DNA of 64,000 bases from Gimesia sp. (GTDB lineage Bacteria > Planctomycetota > Planctomycetia > Planctomycetales > Planctomycetaceae), in NCBI RefSeq assembly GCF_040219335.1, contig NZ_JAVJSQ010000014.1:186001-250000 (forward strand), read 5' to 3'. Positions within the stretch are counted from its first letter, which is position 1. Each line of letters opens with the position of its first letter. Shown piece after piece: positions 1 through 17,296 of this stretch. The position numbers and the translations under genes were made by a program. The notes beneath the pieces are model-generated. The model was not told where the DNA came from, ran no database searches, and worked only from the letters and a program-made list of their open reading frames with translations.

Positions 1-444
1 GTTATGACGTTTCATAACACCGGCAAAACCACGACCTTTACTGGTTCCAACCACGTCAATGTGAGTCACTTCATTGAACAGCGAAACGGTAAGCTCGTTA
101 CCCACTTCACAGCCATGATCCTCACCATCCACGCGAAACTCTTTAATAAATCGCTTGGGCTCACAACCCGCCTTGCCGGCAACGGCCACACCCGCTTCTG
201 TACGTTTTTTCTGACGCTTACTGTCCAGGGCGGCAACATGACCACGCTCACTGCGAGCAGACAGACGACGAGGCTTATCACCAAAACCGACCTGAACCGC
301 TTCGTAGCCATCGGTGTCTAACGTGCGCACCTGCAAAACATGGCAGGGGCCAGCCTGAATCACCGTAACAGGAACCAGGACTCCATCGTCGTAAACTTGG
401 GTCATTCCGACCTTTTTACCCAGCAGACCGACAGGCATACTCAT
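1..444 (-). CDS. rplC: 50S ribosomal protein L3 (partial, 3' end outside window)
   Basis: The 148 N-terminal residues of ribosomal protein L3 are present; the rest lies beyond base 1. L3 binds 23S rRNA near the peptidyl-transferase centre and starts 50S assembly. The protein opens [16 protein letters not shown], the family signature around GxKxGMTQ, and continues with the [14 protein letters not shown] strand and the [11 protein letters not shown] segment at the cut edge. The ATG at 444 was taken; the second ATG at 438 also fits the family. It follows rpsJ in the same orientation, the normal S10-operon order, but after a 161-bp gap that is long for this operon. Identification is firm; only the start is slightly uncertain. 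Confidence 0.96.
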   Translation of the reverse strand, partial: MSMPVGLLGKKVGMTQVYDDGVLVPVTVIQAGPCHVLQVRTLDTDGYEAVQVGFGDKPRRLSARSERGHVAALDSKRQKKRTEAGVAVAGKAGCEPKRFIKEFRVDGEDHGCEVGNELTVSLFNEVTHIDVVGTSKGRGFAGVMKRHN

Positions 445-605
445 CACCCTTAAACAACGGGAACAGAGCTTCTACGAAATCCGCCCGCAGGCGAAAGCAA
501 GAAGCATAGCACCACCAGCGATCAAATCGCCGGATCCCTAACCAATCAAGCAGACCCGGCGCAACACCAGACCCGCGAGCATCATAACGAAAACTTTATA
601 AAGAA

Positions 606-938
606 CTAGTTTCCGCCAGCGGACGCCTTAATTTTAATATCAACCCCAGCAGGCAGAGACAATTTATTCAAAGCATCAATCGTCTTGCCGGTTGGAGACA
701 AAATATCAACCAAACGCTTATGAGTCCGAATTTCAAACTGCTCACGAGATTTCTTATCGATGTGAGGTCCCTTCAGAACCGTATATCGCTCAATCCGCGT
801 CGGCAGAGGAATGGGGCCATGCACAATCGCACCGGTTCGCTTCGCCGTATCAACAATATCTGCTGCCGACTGATCCAACACGGAGTGATCATAAGCTTCC
901 ATGCGAATTCTAATTCGCTCTTGACTCGCAACGGCCAC
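606..938 (-). CDS. rpsJ: 30S ribosomal protein S10
   Basis: S10 is part of the 30S head and, with NusB, of antitermination complexes. About 110 residues, normal family length. Visible motifs are the N-terminal [13 protein letters not shown], the long loop [19 protein letters not shown] and the C-terminal [11 protein letters not shown]. No ATG is available at the start: a TTG at 941 and an in-frame GTG at 938 are both possible. A good Shine-Dalgarno (GAAGGA) lies 5 nt before the TTG and 8 nt before the GTG; the GTG is preferred because of spacing and codon frequency. The gene heads the S10 operon and is preceded by its own promoter candidate at 1009-1037, not by tuf as in many bacteria. Confidence 0.95.
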   Translation of the reverse strand: MAVASQERIRIRMEAYDHSVLDQSAADIVDTAKRTGAIVHGPIPLPTRIERYTVLKGPHIDKKSREQFEIRTHKRLVDILSPTGKTIDALNKLSLPAGVDIKIKASAGGN

Positions 939-1008
939 CAATAAATTCCTTCACTAAAATATGACTCAGACCCTGTTTAGACAACTTTCTCGCACAGGGA
1001 AGCGAGCA

Positions 1009-1037
1009 ATATTACTGGGAGCCTCACCGGTTGTCAA
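1009..1037 (-). promoter_or_regulatory. Candidate sigma-70-type promoter of the S10 operon (rpsJ)
   Basis: On the minus strand a perfect -35 TTGACA (1037-1032), a 17-bp spacer and a -10 TAATAT (1014-1009) lie in the 269-bp gap between fusA and rpsJ. Transcription would start near 1002, giving a leader of about 64 nt with the Shine-Dalgarno at its end. Inferred from consensus match only; it would make rpsJ-rplC independent of fusA. Confidence 0.6.
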
Positions 1038-1210
1038 CAACCCCAACAAAGCAGAAAATGCTTTTTTTGAAATTCCGACATTCCAGTTCAACCAGCGACC
1101 CAGCCACTGTTCATTTGAAACCTGCCACGCAACTTTCAAAATCGTAGACGTGACAAGTTACACATTCACCCCCTGGATACCAAGGCTGCCACGTCTCAAA
1201 TTTTTAAAAA

Positions 1211-3310
1211 TTATCCAATCATCTCTTTTAAAACGCTCTGTGGAGCCGCTGCATACTTCAATGGCTCCATCGAGAACGAGGCCCTCCCCTGCGAGAGACT
1301 GCGAATCTGGGTAGAATAGCCAAACAATTGTGAAAGAGGGGCTTCCACTTCCATCACACACAAATCTCCGCGCCATTCACTGTTGAGCACATTGGCATTC
1401 CGCGAACTGAGATCTGCCTGGATATTACCACGAAATTCATCAGGCGTTACGACTTCCATTTTCATGATCGGCTCGAGTAACTGAATCTTCGCATCCATAA
1501 TACATCCATGCAATGCCTCGGACGTGGCCGCCTCGACTGCAACATCGTTGGTCTCGCCTTCGCGAGACTGTGCATCCAATACCACGAACTGCACATTCAT
1601 CAAAGGAAACCCAACCTGGCCGCCCCCATCGACACCCAACCGCAGTGTCTCCATCAACTCTTTTTCCAATTCGGGATCCAGCACATTCGGCTTCAACTGG
1701 CTCTTGACGGAAATCGGCTTATCCCCTTTGAAGGGCTCCAAACGCAGCTTGACTTTGAAATACATATTCCCGTTGGCTGAAGGACGATTGAATTCGACCT
1801 CTTTCTCGACAGCCGCAGCAACAGTTTCCCGATAACTCACGCGCGGCTTATGCACTCGCACACTCAAGTTAAACTCTTTCTGCATTCGGTTTCGTAACAC
1901 CTCCAGATGCAATTCGCCCATCCCGGAAACAATGGTCTGTCCCGTCTCCTCGTTAGCCACTGCTTTAAACGTGGGATCCTGACGGGACAGCTTCTGCAAT
2001 GTCTCTTCGAGCTTCTTCCGATCCGCGCTCGACTCCGGCTCTACCGCCATCGAGATCACAGTCTCCGGAAATGAAATGGTTTCCAGCAGTATCGGGTTTC
2101 GAATATCGCAGAGCGTATCACCAGTCACAGCCTCTTTCGGTCCGATCACCCCGATGATATCTCCTGCGTCAATACTGTCTGTCTCAACCTTTTCACGCGC
2201 CCCGGCCTGCACGCGCCACAACTGACTGACCAGCTCTTTCTTGCCGGTCCGCGGATTCAACAGGCGACTGCCACTCTTCAACTGCCCCGAGTAAACACGC
2301 ATGAAACACAAATCGCCGTGCTTGTCCGCCTGAATCTTGAAGACGAGCCCACACATCGGATCATCCACACTGGGGCCGCGCGTCTCATGCTCACCGGCCT
2401 CGCCCCCCCGCTTTTTGGGTTGCGGATTAATTCCCTCGACCGGCGGCCGATCCAGCGGACTGGGCAGGAAACTCGTCACACCATCCAGTACGGGCTGGAC
2501 ACCAATGTAATTCAGAGAGGAACCACAGAAAGTCGGCTGCAGATCCCCCTTGAGCGTTGCCTCACGGAGCAATCTGATAATGACATCCTCTGCGATATCT
2601 TCAGTCTCGTAATACTGCTCCAGCACCGCTTCATCGAGCTCAGCGACCGACTCCAGCAATTTGGCACGCCACTCCTGTGCCTTTTCCAGATAGGCCTCCG
2701 GAATCTCCTGCACTTCGAACTGATCTCCCATCGACTCCTGGTCATAAAACAGGGCCTGCATCTTAATCAGGTCAATCACACCACTGAAAGAATCGCCGGT
2801 TGATGTTGTGCCTTCACCAATGGGAATCTGCAATGCCACGGGATTAGCGCGCAAGCGTTTCTTAATCTCTTCGAACGTCCGTTCGAAGCTGGCGCCGATA
2901 CGGTCCATCTTGTTGATGAAACAGATGCGGGGCACATTGTACTTATCCGCCTGCCGCCAGACCGTTTCACTCTGCGCCTCAACCCCTTCCATCGCACTGA
3001 AGACCACGACCGCACCATCGAGTACGCGCAGACTTCGCTCGACCTCAGCGGTAAAGTCGACGTGCCCGGGAGTGTCGATAATATTGATCGTGTGCCCGTT
3101 CCACTTGCAGGTAATCGCCGCAGAGTAGATCGTGATTCCCCGCTTCGCTTCCTCTTCGTCGAAGTCGGTTGCAGTCGTACCTTCATCCACCCCACCCGGG
3201 CGGTGCAGGAACTTGGCGTAGTAGAGAATCCGCTCGGTGGTCGTCGTTTTACCGGCATCAATATGTGCGATAATCCCGATGTTTCTGATCTGATCTATTG
3301 AAGTTGACAT
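1211..3310 (-). CDS. fusA: Elongation factor G, mitochondrial/spd-like type
   Basis: Translocation GTPase of 699 residues. G1 AHIDAGKTTTTE (15-26), RGIT of switch I (58-61 region), G3 DTPGH (79-83) and G4 NKMD (133-136) are all present, followed by domain II, the SGMGELHLEVL segment of domain III and domains IV-V. The switch I neighbourhood (RGITIYSAAITCKW) and the stretch around VERSLRVLDGAVVVFSAMEG look closer to mitochondrial EF-G and to the spirochaete-planctomycete-deltaproteobacterial (spd) EF-G branch than to E. coli FusA; that placement is inference. An extra basic/acidic insert (KKRGGEAGEHETRG) lies before domain II. The gene follows rpsG but behind a strong terminator, and tuf does not follow it. 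ATG at 3310. Confidence 0.95.
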   Translation of the reverse strand: MSTSIDQIRNIGIIAHIDAGKTTTTERILYYAKFLHRPGGVDEGTTATDFDEEEAKRGITIYSAAITCKWNGHTINIIDTPGHVDFTAEVERSLRVLDGAVVVFSAMEGVEAQSETVWRQADKYNVPRICFINKMDRIGASFERTFEEIKKRLRANPVALQIPIGEGTTSTGDSFSGVIDLIKMQALFYDQESMGDQFEVQEIPEAYLEKAQEWRAKLLESVAELDEAVLEQYYETEDIAEDVIIRLLREATLKGDLQPTFCGSSLNYIGVQPVLDGVTSFLPSPLDRPPVEGINPQPKKRGGEAGEHETRGPSVDDPMCGLVFKIQADKHGDLCFMRVYSGQLKSGSRLLNPRTGKKELVSQLWRVQAGAREKVETDSIDAGDIIGVIGPKEAVTGDTLCDIRNPILLETISFPETVISMAVEPESSADRKKLEETLQKLSRQDPTFKAVANEETGQTIVSGMGELHLEVLRNRMQKEFNLSVRVHKPRVSYRETVAAAVEKEVEFNRPSANGNMYFKVKLRLEPFKGDKPISVKSQLKPNVLDPELEKELMETLRLGVDGGGQVGFPLMNVQFVVLDAQSREGETNDVAVEAATSEALHGCIMDAKIQLLEPIMKMEVVTPDEFRGNIQADLSSRNANVLNSEWRGDLCVMEVEAPLSQLFGYSTQIRSLSQGRASFSMEPLKYAAAPQSVLKEMIG

Positions 3311-3420
3311 CCTGGTCCTGCCATTCCAACTGAAATTGAATCACAAAAACAAAAACCCAACTGCCGTGAATCCCCTATTGGACTTCAACCGGCCAGCTGG
3401 CTTCAGACTTTTCAATCTAC

Positions 3421-3470
3421 AAAAAAAAAGACGCAGCAGGCAATGGTTTATCACCATCGCCAGTGCGTCT
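3421..3470 (-). terminator. Rho-independent terminator between rpsG and fusA
   Basis: On the minus strand, about 20 nt after the rpsG stop, AGACGCA (3470-3464) pairs with TGCGTCT (3435-3429), with an inner stem GGCGATGGT/ACCATTGCC, and is followed directly by eight T (3428-3421). This is a strong intrinsic terminator inside the usual rpsL-rpsG-fusA unit. No convincing promoter was found between it and fusA, so fusA may depend on readthrough or an unrecognised promoter. Confidence 0.85.
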
Positions 3471-3489
3471 AATTGATCGTTACTTTGCC

Positions 3490-3969
3490 TTAGCGTGAGA
3501 AGGCGAAGTGAGCAAATGCCTTGTTCGCTTCAGCCATACGATGAATATTCTCACGGGTAGTGATGGCAGTACCTTCTTTTTTGTGTGCAGACAGAATTTC
3601 GTCAGCCAGACGAACTTCCATCGGACGACCTTTCTTGCCGCGAATCGCAGCCAGAATCCAGCGAATCGCCAGAGTCTGCTGACGCTTAGGATTCACAGGG
3701 GTCGGCACCTGGTAAGTAGCACCACCCACGCGCTTCGAACGAACTTCAACACTGGGCTTAACATTTTCGACAGCCTGTGTGAAAACTTCGATCGGCTCAA
3801 CATCGGGAATACGCTCTTTGATGCGATCCAGAGCTGAGTAGAACACGTTTTGAGCAATGCTCTTTTTGCCATCATGCATCAGACAGTTAACAAACTTGGA
3901 AGCCAGCAGTGAATTGAACCGCGGATCTGGCTTCAGCTGAGTCGCACTGGCTGTAAACTTCTTGCTCAT
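3490..3969 (-). CDS. rpsG: 30S ribosomal protein S7
   Basis: Primary 16S rRNA-binding protein that nucleates the 30S head. 159 residues, the usual length. Family features include the [21 protein letters not shown] region, the [27 protein letters not shown] block (residues about 63-90) and C-terminal [11 protein letters not shown]. It lies 96 bp downstream of rpsL in the same direction and ends about 20 nt before a strong terminator. In other bacteria S7 represses its own operon by binding the rpsL-rpsG spacer; the 96-bp spacer here could serve that purpose, but no structure was assigned. Confidence 0.97.
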   Translation of the reverse strand: MSKKFTASATQLKPDPRFNSLLASKFVNCLMHDGKKSIAQNVFYSALDRIKERIPDVEPIEVFTQAVENVKPSVEVRSKRVGGATYQVPTPVNPKRQQTLAIRWILAAIRGKKGRPMEVRLADEILSAHKKEGTAITTRENIHRMAEANKAFAHFAFSR

Positions 3970-4065
3970 TCCATCTTTTCCTCTGACATTTGCCTCAGCA
4001 CCTCACGGGGCACTGATGAATGTAATCAAACTGTGTGAATTTTATATGCTTGATAAACCAGGCGA

Positions 4066-4437
<372 letters not shown>

Positions 4438-4518
4438 CGAGATAACCCATCTTCGTTCAATGCTTGAACTTCAATAATAACTTCTATTTACAGGCAGCCA
4501 TTGTAACAAATGACCACT

Positions 4519-4547
4519 ATTATATGCAATTAATTCCCTGTTGCCAG
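4519..4547 (-). promoter_or_regulatory. rpsL: Candidate proximal promoter of rpsL (str operon)
   Basis: Minus strand: -35 CTGGCA (4547-4542), 17-bp spacer, perfect -10 TATAAT (4524-4519). The start point would be near 4512, about 75 nt before rpsL. Consensus match only. Confidence 0.6.
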
Positions 4548-4562
4548 AGTTAGGAACGGGAC

Positions 4563-4591
4563 AATGTATCCAGCCTGCAGGCATCCGTCAA
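4563..4591 (-). promoter_or_regulatory. rpsL: Candidate distal promoter of rpsL (str operon)
   Basis: Minus strand: -35 TTGACG (4591-4586), 17-bp spacer, -10 TACATT (4568-4563). With the element at 4519-4547 it would form a tandem pair 44 bp apart, an arrangement common for ribosomal operons. The spacer contains the palindrome GCCTGCAGGC. Confidence 0.5.
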
Positions 4592-4668
4592 GTCTCACGA
4601 ATCACCCAATTCGGGATCTGAGACAAAGTGAATTCTGCTCGCAGACCAGATACGCTTCCTTTATTCCT

Positions 4669-9036
<4,368 letters not shown>

Positions 9037-9131
9037 TGTGCACGCTCCTTATTTTCTGAACTATGTATGATCAGAGTTTGATCATGAAAAGAAACCTCAC
9101 CCAGTCAACACGTCTCATCACTGAGCACGCA

Positions 9132-12845
<3,714 letters not shown>

Positions 12846-13188
12846 TAAGATGATCTTTTCTACTTACCTGGTGCCAGATGTGGGATTACTCCGCGCAAAC
12901 CGCTCACGCGGCTGAATGGAGCACTTGCCATGGATAGCGAGGAACCGCAGCGCGTACCTCGAGAGAATACAGCCCCGACTGCTGCATGAAAAGCGAATCG
13001 CTCGACGAAATTAAAGCCTGGTAAATCGCTCAATACTACTTTGCTATTCAAAAGAGAGTACAATGAGTCGATTGCTTAGACCATATGGGACTGACACGAT
13101 GACTGATCGAAGCAGATAACTAAAGGAAACAAATCTATCAGCAACAAGGACATGCAACCAAGTGAGGTAGTCCTGAAACACAGTAAAC

Positions 13189-13237
13189 AAAAAAGCCAGC
13201 CTGCGCAACGACACACTATCGCACCGCAATCTGCAGG
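13189..13237 (-). promoter_or_regulatory. Possible attenuator hairpin at the start of the rpoB leader
   Basis: Immediately downstream of the predicted rpoB start point, the minus strand holds CCTGC and GCAGG as an outer stem around an imperfect inner stem (13237-13200), followed after CTGGC by six T (13194-13189). The inner pairing relies on G-T pairs and is weak, so this is only a candidate transcription attenuator. Confidence 0.3.
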
Positions 13238-13242
13238 AACTT

Positions 13243-13271
13243 ATTCTAGACTGTCAAACAGCACACTTCAA
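13243..13271 (-). promoter_or_regulatory. Candidate rpoBC promoter
   Basis: Minus strand: -35 TTGAAG (13271-13266), 17-bp spacer, -10 TAGAAT (13248-13243). The start point would be near 13236, giving rpoB a leader of about 390 nt. It lies just beyond the hairpin that follows rplL, as expected for an internal promoter that separates rpoBC from the ribosomal protein genes. Confidence 0.55.
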
Positions 13272-13318
13272 TTGCACGCGGAAAAAAACCATATAAATGT
13301 ACATAGTAACACAAGACT

Positions 13319-13352
13319 AACCTGTGCCAAAGCAAGCTTCAGCACAGGTTAA
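13319..13352 (-). other. Hairpin in the rplL-rpoB spacer (attenuator or processing site)
   Basis: The inverted repeat TAACCTGTGC/GCACAGGTTA with a 14-nt loop lies 30 bp past the rplL stop. On the minus strand it is not followed by a T-run, so it is more like a partial attenuator or RNase processing site than a full terminator. E. coli has both an attenuator and an RNase III site at this same place between rplL and rpoB. Confidence 0.6.
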
Positions 13353-13381
13353 ATCCAGATGGCTTTTTCCTCAGCGACGAT

Positions 13382-13795
13382 TTACTTAACTTCAGCGGAA
13401 CCGCCTGCTTCTTCAACTTCCTTAACCAGAGATTCAGCATCTTCCTTGGAGACACCTTCTTTCAGTGGTTTAGGAGCACCTTCTACCAGTTCTTTGGCTT
13501 CCTTCAGACCGAGGCCTGTGGCGCCACGAACGACTTTAATCACAGGAATCTTATTGTCGCCGAATCCGGTCAGAATGACGTCGAATTCAGTCTTTTCTTC
13601 AGCAGCTTCTTCGCCAGGACCACCAGTAGCAGGGCCAGCCATCATGACGGCGCCACCGGCTGCAGCTTTGATTCCATGAACTTCTTCGAGGTAATCAGCC
13701 AGTTCTTTAGCCTGGAGCAGAGTCAAACCAGCAATTTTGTCGCCCAGTTCTTTGGTTTCTTCACCAAATTCAGTTGTTGCTTCGGCTGTCGCCAT
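13382..13795 (-). CDS. rplL: 50S ribosomal protein L7/L12
   Basis: Stalk protein that recruits translational GTPases, 137 residues. N-terminal dimerisation segment, an Ala/Gly/Glu-rich flexible hinge (residues about 45-70, with [19 protein letters not shown]), and a canonical C-terminal domain with [25 protein letters not shown]. The hinge is somewhat longer than in E. coli L12 (121 residues in total). It lies 132 bp after rplJ and before the rpoB leader. ATG at 13795. Confidence 0.97.
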   Translation of the reverse strand: MATAEATTEFGEETKELGDKIAGLTLLQAKELADYLEEVHGIKAAAGGAVMMAGPATGGPGEEAAEEKTEFDVILTGFGDNKIPVIKVVRGATGLGLKEAKELVEGAPKPLKEGVSKEDAESLVKEVEEAGGSAEVK

Positions 13796-13927
13796 CTTCT
13801 CTTTCCTTTCGCACGAATGCGTAAAAAAAATCTCTCAATAGTGTAAATCAAATCAACGCCGCTACGTCACTACGGTCGTTGCTACAAATTTATGAATATC
13901 CGCCTCAGGGAGAGACAGACCGGCCGT

Positions 13928-14446
13928 CTATCCTTCTTCGCCTTCGGCGATCGACTTGATCTGCCCGACCACGGTTCCACCGGGCCCTTTGATTGCACCT
14001 GCAAGCTGTGAACCAGGCCCGAGGATTCGACCGACAATTTCTGCGATCAGTTCCACACGACCCGGGCTCTTGCTCAGCTTGGTCACGTCATCGGTGGACA
14101 GCGAGGTTCCCTCTGTCAGCCCACCCTTGATGTCGAGCTCCTCGATATCCTTGGCCCATTTGCTCATCTCTTTAGAGAGCTCAACGATATCTTCGCCACC
14201 CCAGACCAGAGTTGAAGGCCCCTTCAGAACCTCTTCCAACCCCTCAATGCCTTTATTGGCAAATGCCCGTCGAGCGAGTGAGTTCTTGACTGTCAGAGCA
14301 GTGAGCCCCTTTTCCTGCAACTTGATACGAAAACTGTTATCAGTAATCGCATCCACTTTTGCAGAATCTATCACGACGAAGTCGCGGACATCGCCGATCT
14401 GGGATTCAATCTCCGAGATGATCATTTCTTTTACAAATTTACTCAT
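13928..14446 (-). CDS. rplJ: 50S ribosomal protein L10
   Basis: Base of the ribosomal stalk; binds 23S rRNA and carries the L12 dimers through its C-terminal helix. 172 residues, typical. The N-terminal half shows VIDSAKVDAITDNSFRIKLQ and the KNSLARRAF motif typical of L10; the C-terminal helix (LIAEIVGRILGPGSQLAGAI) is the L12-binding part. It lies 81 bp after rplA. In E. coli the L10-L12 complex represses its own leader; no such leader was assigned here, and the upstream spacer is short. Confidence 0.96.
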   Translation of the reverse strand: MSKFVKEMIISEIESQIGDVRDFVVIDSAKVDAITDNSFRIKLQEKGLTALTVKNSLARRAFANKGIEGLEEVLKGPSTLVWGGEDIVELSKEMSKWAKDIEELDIKGGLTEGTSLSTDDVTKLSKSPGRVELIAEIVGRILGPGSQLAGAIKGPGGTVVGQIKSIAEGEEG

Positions 14447-14527
14447 TGGATCTCTTCCAGCTTGTTAAACGCCGAAAACAGCAATATGTGATGTGATATA
14501 AAATCTGTCAGGATTCGACGCTCCCCA

Positions 14528-15232
14528 CTAGAGGGCAACAGAAATCCCCGGGCTCATGGTTGCCGAAACGGCGACGTTTCTCACATAAGCACCTTTGACC
14601 GAAGAAGGACGCAAGCTGTCCAGATACTTCAGCATCGCCTGGATATTTTCGATTAACTGAGTTGGTTCAAACGACATTTTCCCAACCCGGCAATGCACGT
14701 TTCCACCAGCGTCGACACGAAATTCGACCTTACCAGCCTTGTAATCTTTCACTGCAGTCTCCACATCCTGGGTAACAGTACCAGCACGGGGCGAAGGCAT
14801 CAGACCGCGGGGACCAAGCACACGACCGAGCGGACCAACCACACCCATCATATCGGGAGTTGCGATCGCGACGTCAAAGTCAAGCCAGCCACCTTTAATT
14901 TTGTCAGCCAGATCTTTACCACCGGCGGCATCTGCACCAGCAGCCTCTGCTGCTTCCAGATTGGCGCCCTGGGCAAACACAACAACCCGCTGCGCTTTAC
15001 CAATTCCGTGTGGAAGAATAATGGAACCACGCACCAGCTGATCTGCCTGGCGGGGATCAACACCCAGACGTACAGCCAGTTCTACAGTCTGGTCCATTTT
15101 GACCGGCTTGATAGCAGCTGGCAAATCGCTATCCAGCGATTTCAGCGCCCCTACAGCTTCTTCCAGACTGACAGTACCGAGGCCTGACAGCTTTTCATTG
15201 TAATGCTTTATCCGCTTGGATTGTTTTCCCAT
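14528..15232 (-). CDS. rplA: 50S ribosomal protein L1
   Basis: L1 forms the mobile stalk near the E site; 234 residues, the family length. Visible: [27 protein letters not shown] (two-part rRNA-binding signature, residues about 52-78), [20 protein letters not shown] and the C-terminal [12 protein letters not shown]. It lies 80 bp downstream of rplK. L1 autoregulates the L11-L1 pair in other bacteria. ATG at 15232. Confidence 0.97.
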   Translation of the reverse strand: MGKQSKRIKHYNEKLSGLGTVSLEEAVGALKSLDSDLPAAIKPVKMDQTVELAVRLGVDPRQADQLVRGSIILPHGIGKAQRVVVFAQGANLEAAEAAGADAAGGKDLADKIKGGWLDFDVAIATPDMMGVVGPLGRVLGPRGLMPSPRAGTVTQDVETAVKDYKAGKVEFRVDAGGNVHCRVGKMSFEPTQLIENIQAMLKYLDSLRPSSVKGAYVRNVAVSATMSPGISVAL

Positions 15233-15312
15233 GACTCTTTTATCCGGTAAACGTGCTGTTTGTATTGATGAAATCTGATACTACTTGAGGGCAGCCTGCC
15301 GCCCGTTTCAGA

Positions 15313-15738
15313 TTATTTTTCGACTTCAATGCCCATGCTGCGGGCAGTTCCGGCAATAATCTTGGCAGCCTGATCGATGTTCGGTGCATTCAGGTCTTCG
15401 AACTTGGTCTTGGCGATTTCCTTCAGCTGATCAACGGTCACTTTGCCGACCTTGTTCTTCTTAGGATTCCCTGCCCCTTTAGCAACCTGAGCAGCCTGCT
15501 TGAGCAGAACTGCAGCCGGAGGACTCTTCAGGACAAAGTCGAAAGAACGATCGTTAAAGACACTGATCACAACAGGAATCGTCGTTCCTGCCATATCTTT
15601 GGTACGCTCGTTGAACTGCTGCACAAACTGCCCAATATTGACACCATGTGGCCCCAGGGCTGTACCAACTGGAGGAGCCGGGGTAGCCTGACCACCGGGA
15701 ATCTGAACTTTTACTTCTGCAACAAGCTGCTTAGCCAT
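15313..15738 (-). CDS. rplK: 50S ribosomal protein L11
   Basis: GTPase-associated-centre protein, 141 residues. The N-terminal proline-rich switch ([20 protein letters not shown]) and the rRNA-binding C-terminal domain ([29 protein letters not shown]) are canonical. The prolines that confer thiostrepton sensitivity elsewhere are present. It is the first ribosomal gene after nusG (74-bp spacer). ATG at 15738. Confidence 0.97.
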   Translation of the reverse strand: MAKQLVAEVKVQIPGGQATPAPPVGTALGPHGVNIGQFVQQFNERTKDMAGTTIPVVISVFNDRSFDFVLKSPPAAVLLKQAAQVAKGAGNPKKNKVGKVTVDQLKEIAKTKFEDLNAPNIDQAAKIIAGTARSMGIEVEK

Positions 15739-15812
15739 TTTGACCGACTTTCAAAACACTTTATAAACAGGTGAATCAAATATATCTTTTTAATGCCGAG
15801 TCTGGTGACTCG

Positions 15813-16397
15813 TCACACTTTTTCAATTTGCCAGTATTCCAGCTCTGAAGGTGTCGGACGGCTGAAGATCTCAATCAGAACCGTCACTTTACCACTGGCT
15901 TCATCAATGGCATCAATCGTGCCTTCGAAGCCTTCAAACGCACCATCTTTAATTTTGACGACATCGCCTGTCTGGAAATCCAGTTTAATTTTGACAGGTG
16001 TTTCTTCCTTGGTCTCTTCACGACCCAGCATACGGGAAATCTCATGCTCCTGCATCGGGATCGGCTGACCAGCGGCCCCGGTAAAGTCACCAACGCCATT
16101 CGTTGACCGCACCAGATACCAACTGTCATCGTTCAACTCCACCTGGATCATCAGATAACCAGGATAGAGCTTGCGTTCATAAACGCGCTTCTTGCCACCT
16201 TTTGTTTCAACAACTTTTTCAGTGGGGATGATAATTTCCCCAAAGTACTCCTCCAGGCCGTCCCGCTTAATTCCCCGCAACAGGGCATCACGAATCGATT
16301 TTTCGCGATTGCTTTGTACCTTCAGTACGTACCACTGCCGCTTCTCTGATCCCTCCGAATTTTCAGAGGTTGGTTCAGAACCCGAATCATTACTCAT
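15813..16397 (-). CDS. nusG: Transcription termination/antitermination factor NusG
   Basis: RNA polymerase elongation factor that couples polymerase to Rho or to the ribosome. 194 residues: an acidic Ser/Glu-rich N-terminal extension of about 20 residues, the NGN domain ([18 protein letters not shown], residues 22-39, with [13 protein letters not shown]) and the C-terminal KOW domain ([18 protein letters not shown]). It sits between secE and rplK, its near-universal neighbourhood. ATG at 16397. Confidence 0.96.
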   Translation of the reverse strand: MSNDSGSEPTSENSEGSEKRQWYVLKVQSNREKSIRDALLRGIKRDGLEEYFGEIIIPTEKVVETKGGKKRVYERKLYPGYLMIQVELNDDSWYLVRSTNGVGDFTGAAGQPIPMQEHEISRMLGREETKEETPVKIKLDFQTGDVVKIKDGAFEGFEGTIDAIDEASGKVTVLIEIFSRPTPSELEYWQIEKV

Positions 16398-16523
16398 GAG
16401 ACACCTTCAATCAGACCTTCGACGACAACAAAAGCCCTGATTTAATTCGAATGCGACAAACAAAGAGACCGTCAAAAACCGGAATCGCCCATAATGAGCA
16501 GGAAGACCATTTTATTCAAGAAG

Positions 16524-16543
16524 CAGAGATCAAAAAATCTCTG
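16524..16543 (-). other. Small hairpin between secE and nusG
   Basis: CAGAGAT and ATCTCTG (7-bp perfect stem) flank a 6-nt A/T-rich loop about 30 bp after the secE stop. No T-run follows on the coding strand, so it is more likely an RNA-stability or processing element than a terminator. Confidence 0.4.
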
Positions 16544-16573
16544 TTATTCGCTGAATGCCAGGCATATTCTGCT

Positions 16574-17005
16574 TCAAATCCTGAGAAAGCCGATCAACTG
16601 GAAGAGGGCCTGCCAGAACAGATCGAATGCCAGCAGCAGAAACGCCAACAGAAACATGACCACAATCACGACTGTCGTCGAACGCCACAGCTGCTCCTTG
16701 GTTGCCCAAGTCACCTTGCTCACCTCGGCTTCCACCGAAATCAGGAAGTCAGCAAACCGGGGAAAATTCACCAGACGGTATGCCAACCATGCGGAAATCA
16801 CGACCACTCCGACCGCAATCCCCTTCTGCAGCCCTGCAGACATCCCCAGGGGCAAAACGTTATACAGCGAATAGGCGCCAAAAATCGCCACAGCCACCAG
16901 GCCGATCGCAGTTAACTGACGCACCAGGCGCCCCTGATTCCTTTTATATAAACCACCACTAACCAGAGTGGCAGAAAATGCTTGTTCCGATTTGGATTTA
17001 GCCAT
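16574..17005 (-). CDS. secE: Preprotein translocase subunit SecE
   Basis: Membrane subunit that clamps SecY in the Sec translocon. 143 residues with three predicted membrane segments (about 33-53, 62-80 and 111-133), the E. coli-like three-helix form. The conserved amphipathic segment EVSKVTWATKEQLWRSTTVV (residues about 93-112) precedes the last helix. It lies directly upstream of nusG, as in most bacteria. ATG at 17005. Confidence 0.93.
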   Translation of the reverse strand: MAKSKSEQAFSATLVSGGLYKRNQGRLVRQLTAIGLVAVAIFGAYSLYNVLPLGMSAGLQKGIAVGVVVISAWLAYRLVNFPRFADFLISVEAEVSKVTWATKEQLWRSTTVVIVVMFLLAFLLLAFDLFWQALFQLIGFLRI

Positions 17006-17134
17006 GAGACCGACTTACTAACTAGCAGATACCTATGGTGTGAACCACTGGAACCGCAAACCTGCTTTCCTGAGCCAACACCTGGCTGAAACTCAATCAG
17101 CCAACGCCGACATCAACAGTAAAACTTTAATAAA

Positions 17135-17207
17135 CACGGGCGGAGGGACTTGAACCCCCAACCGCTGGATTTGGAATCCAGTGCTCTGCCAATTGAGCTA
17201 CACCCGT
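17135..17207 (-). tRNA. trnW: tRNA-Trp (CCA anticodon)
   Basis: A 73-nt cloverleaf: acceptor ACGGGTG/CGCCCGT with one G-T pair, D-arm GCTCAATTGGCAGAGC, anticodon stem-loop CTGGA-TTCCAAA-TCCAG with anticodon CCA, and T-arm with GGTTCAAGTCC. The 3' CCA is not encoded. It lies between rpmG and secE. Confidence 0.97.
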
Positions 17208-17296
17208 CCACAACATTGAACTGACCAAACAGATTTGACCACCGGAAGTAACTCAAAACAACGCACACCAGCTCACAAAATCCCGGTCAGCAAGCC

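Larger units (their letters stand above)
12846..13381. other. rplL-rpoB intergenic region, 536 bp
   Basis: No gene was recognised here. Apart from the hairpin after rplL, the promoter candidate and the possible attenuator, nothing was identified in about 340 bp between the leader hairpin and the rpoB start. Short open frames in it have no recognisable product or good ribosome-binding site. Confidence 0.7.

Noticed and set aside
942-1210. A decayed tuf between fusA and rpsJ
   Set aside because: The 269 bp contain no fragment resembling EF-Tu on either strand.
13044-13352. Short open frames on both strands in the rplL-rpoB spacer
   Set aside because: About 60 codons each, no RBS, and they overlap the promoter and hairpins assigned to rpoBC.
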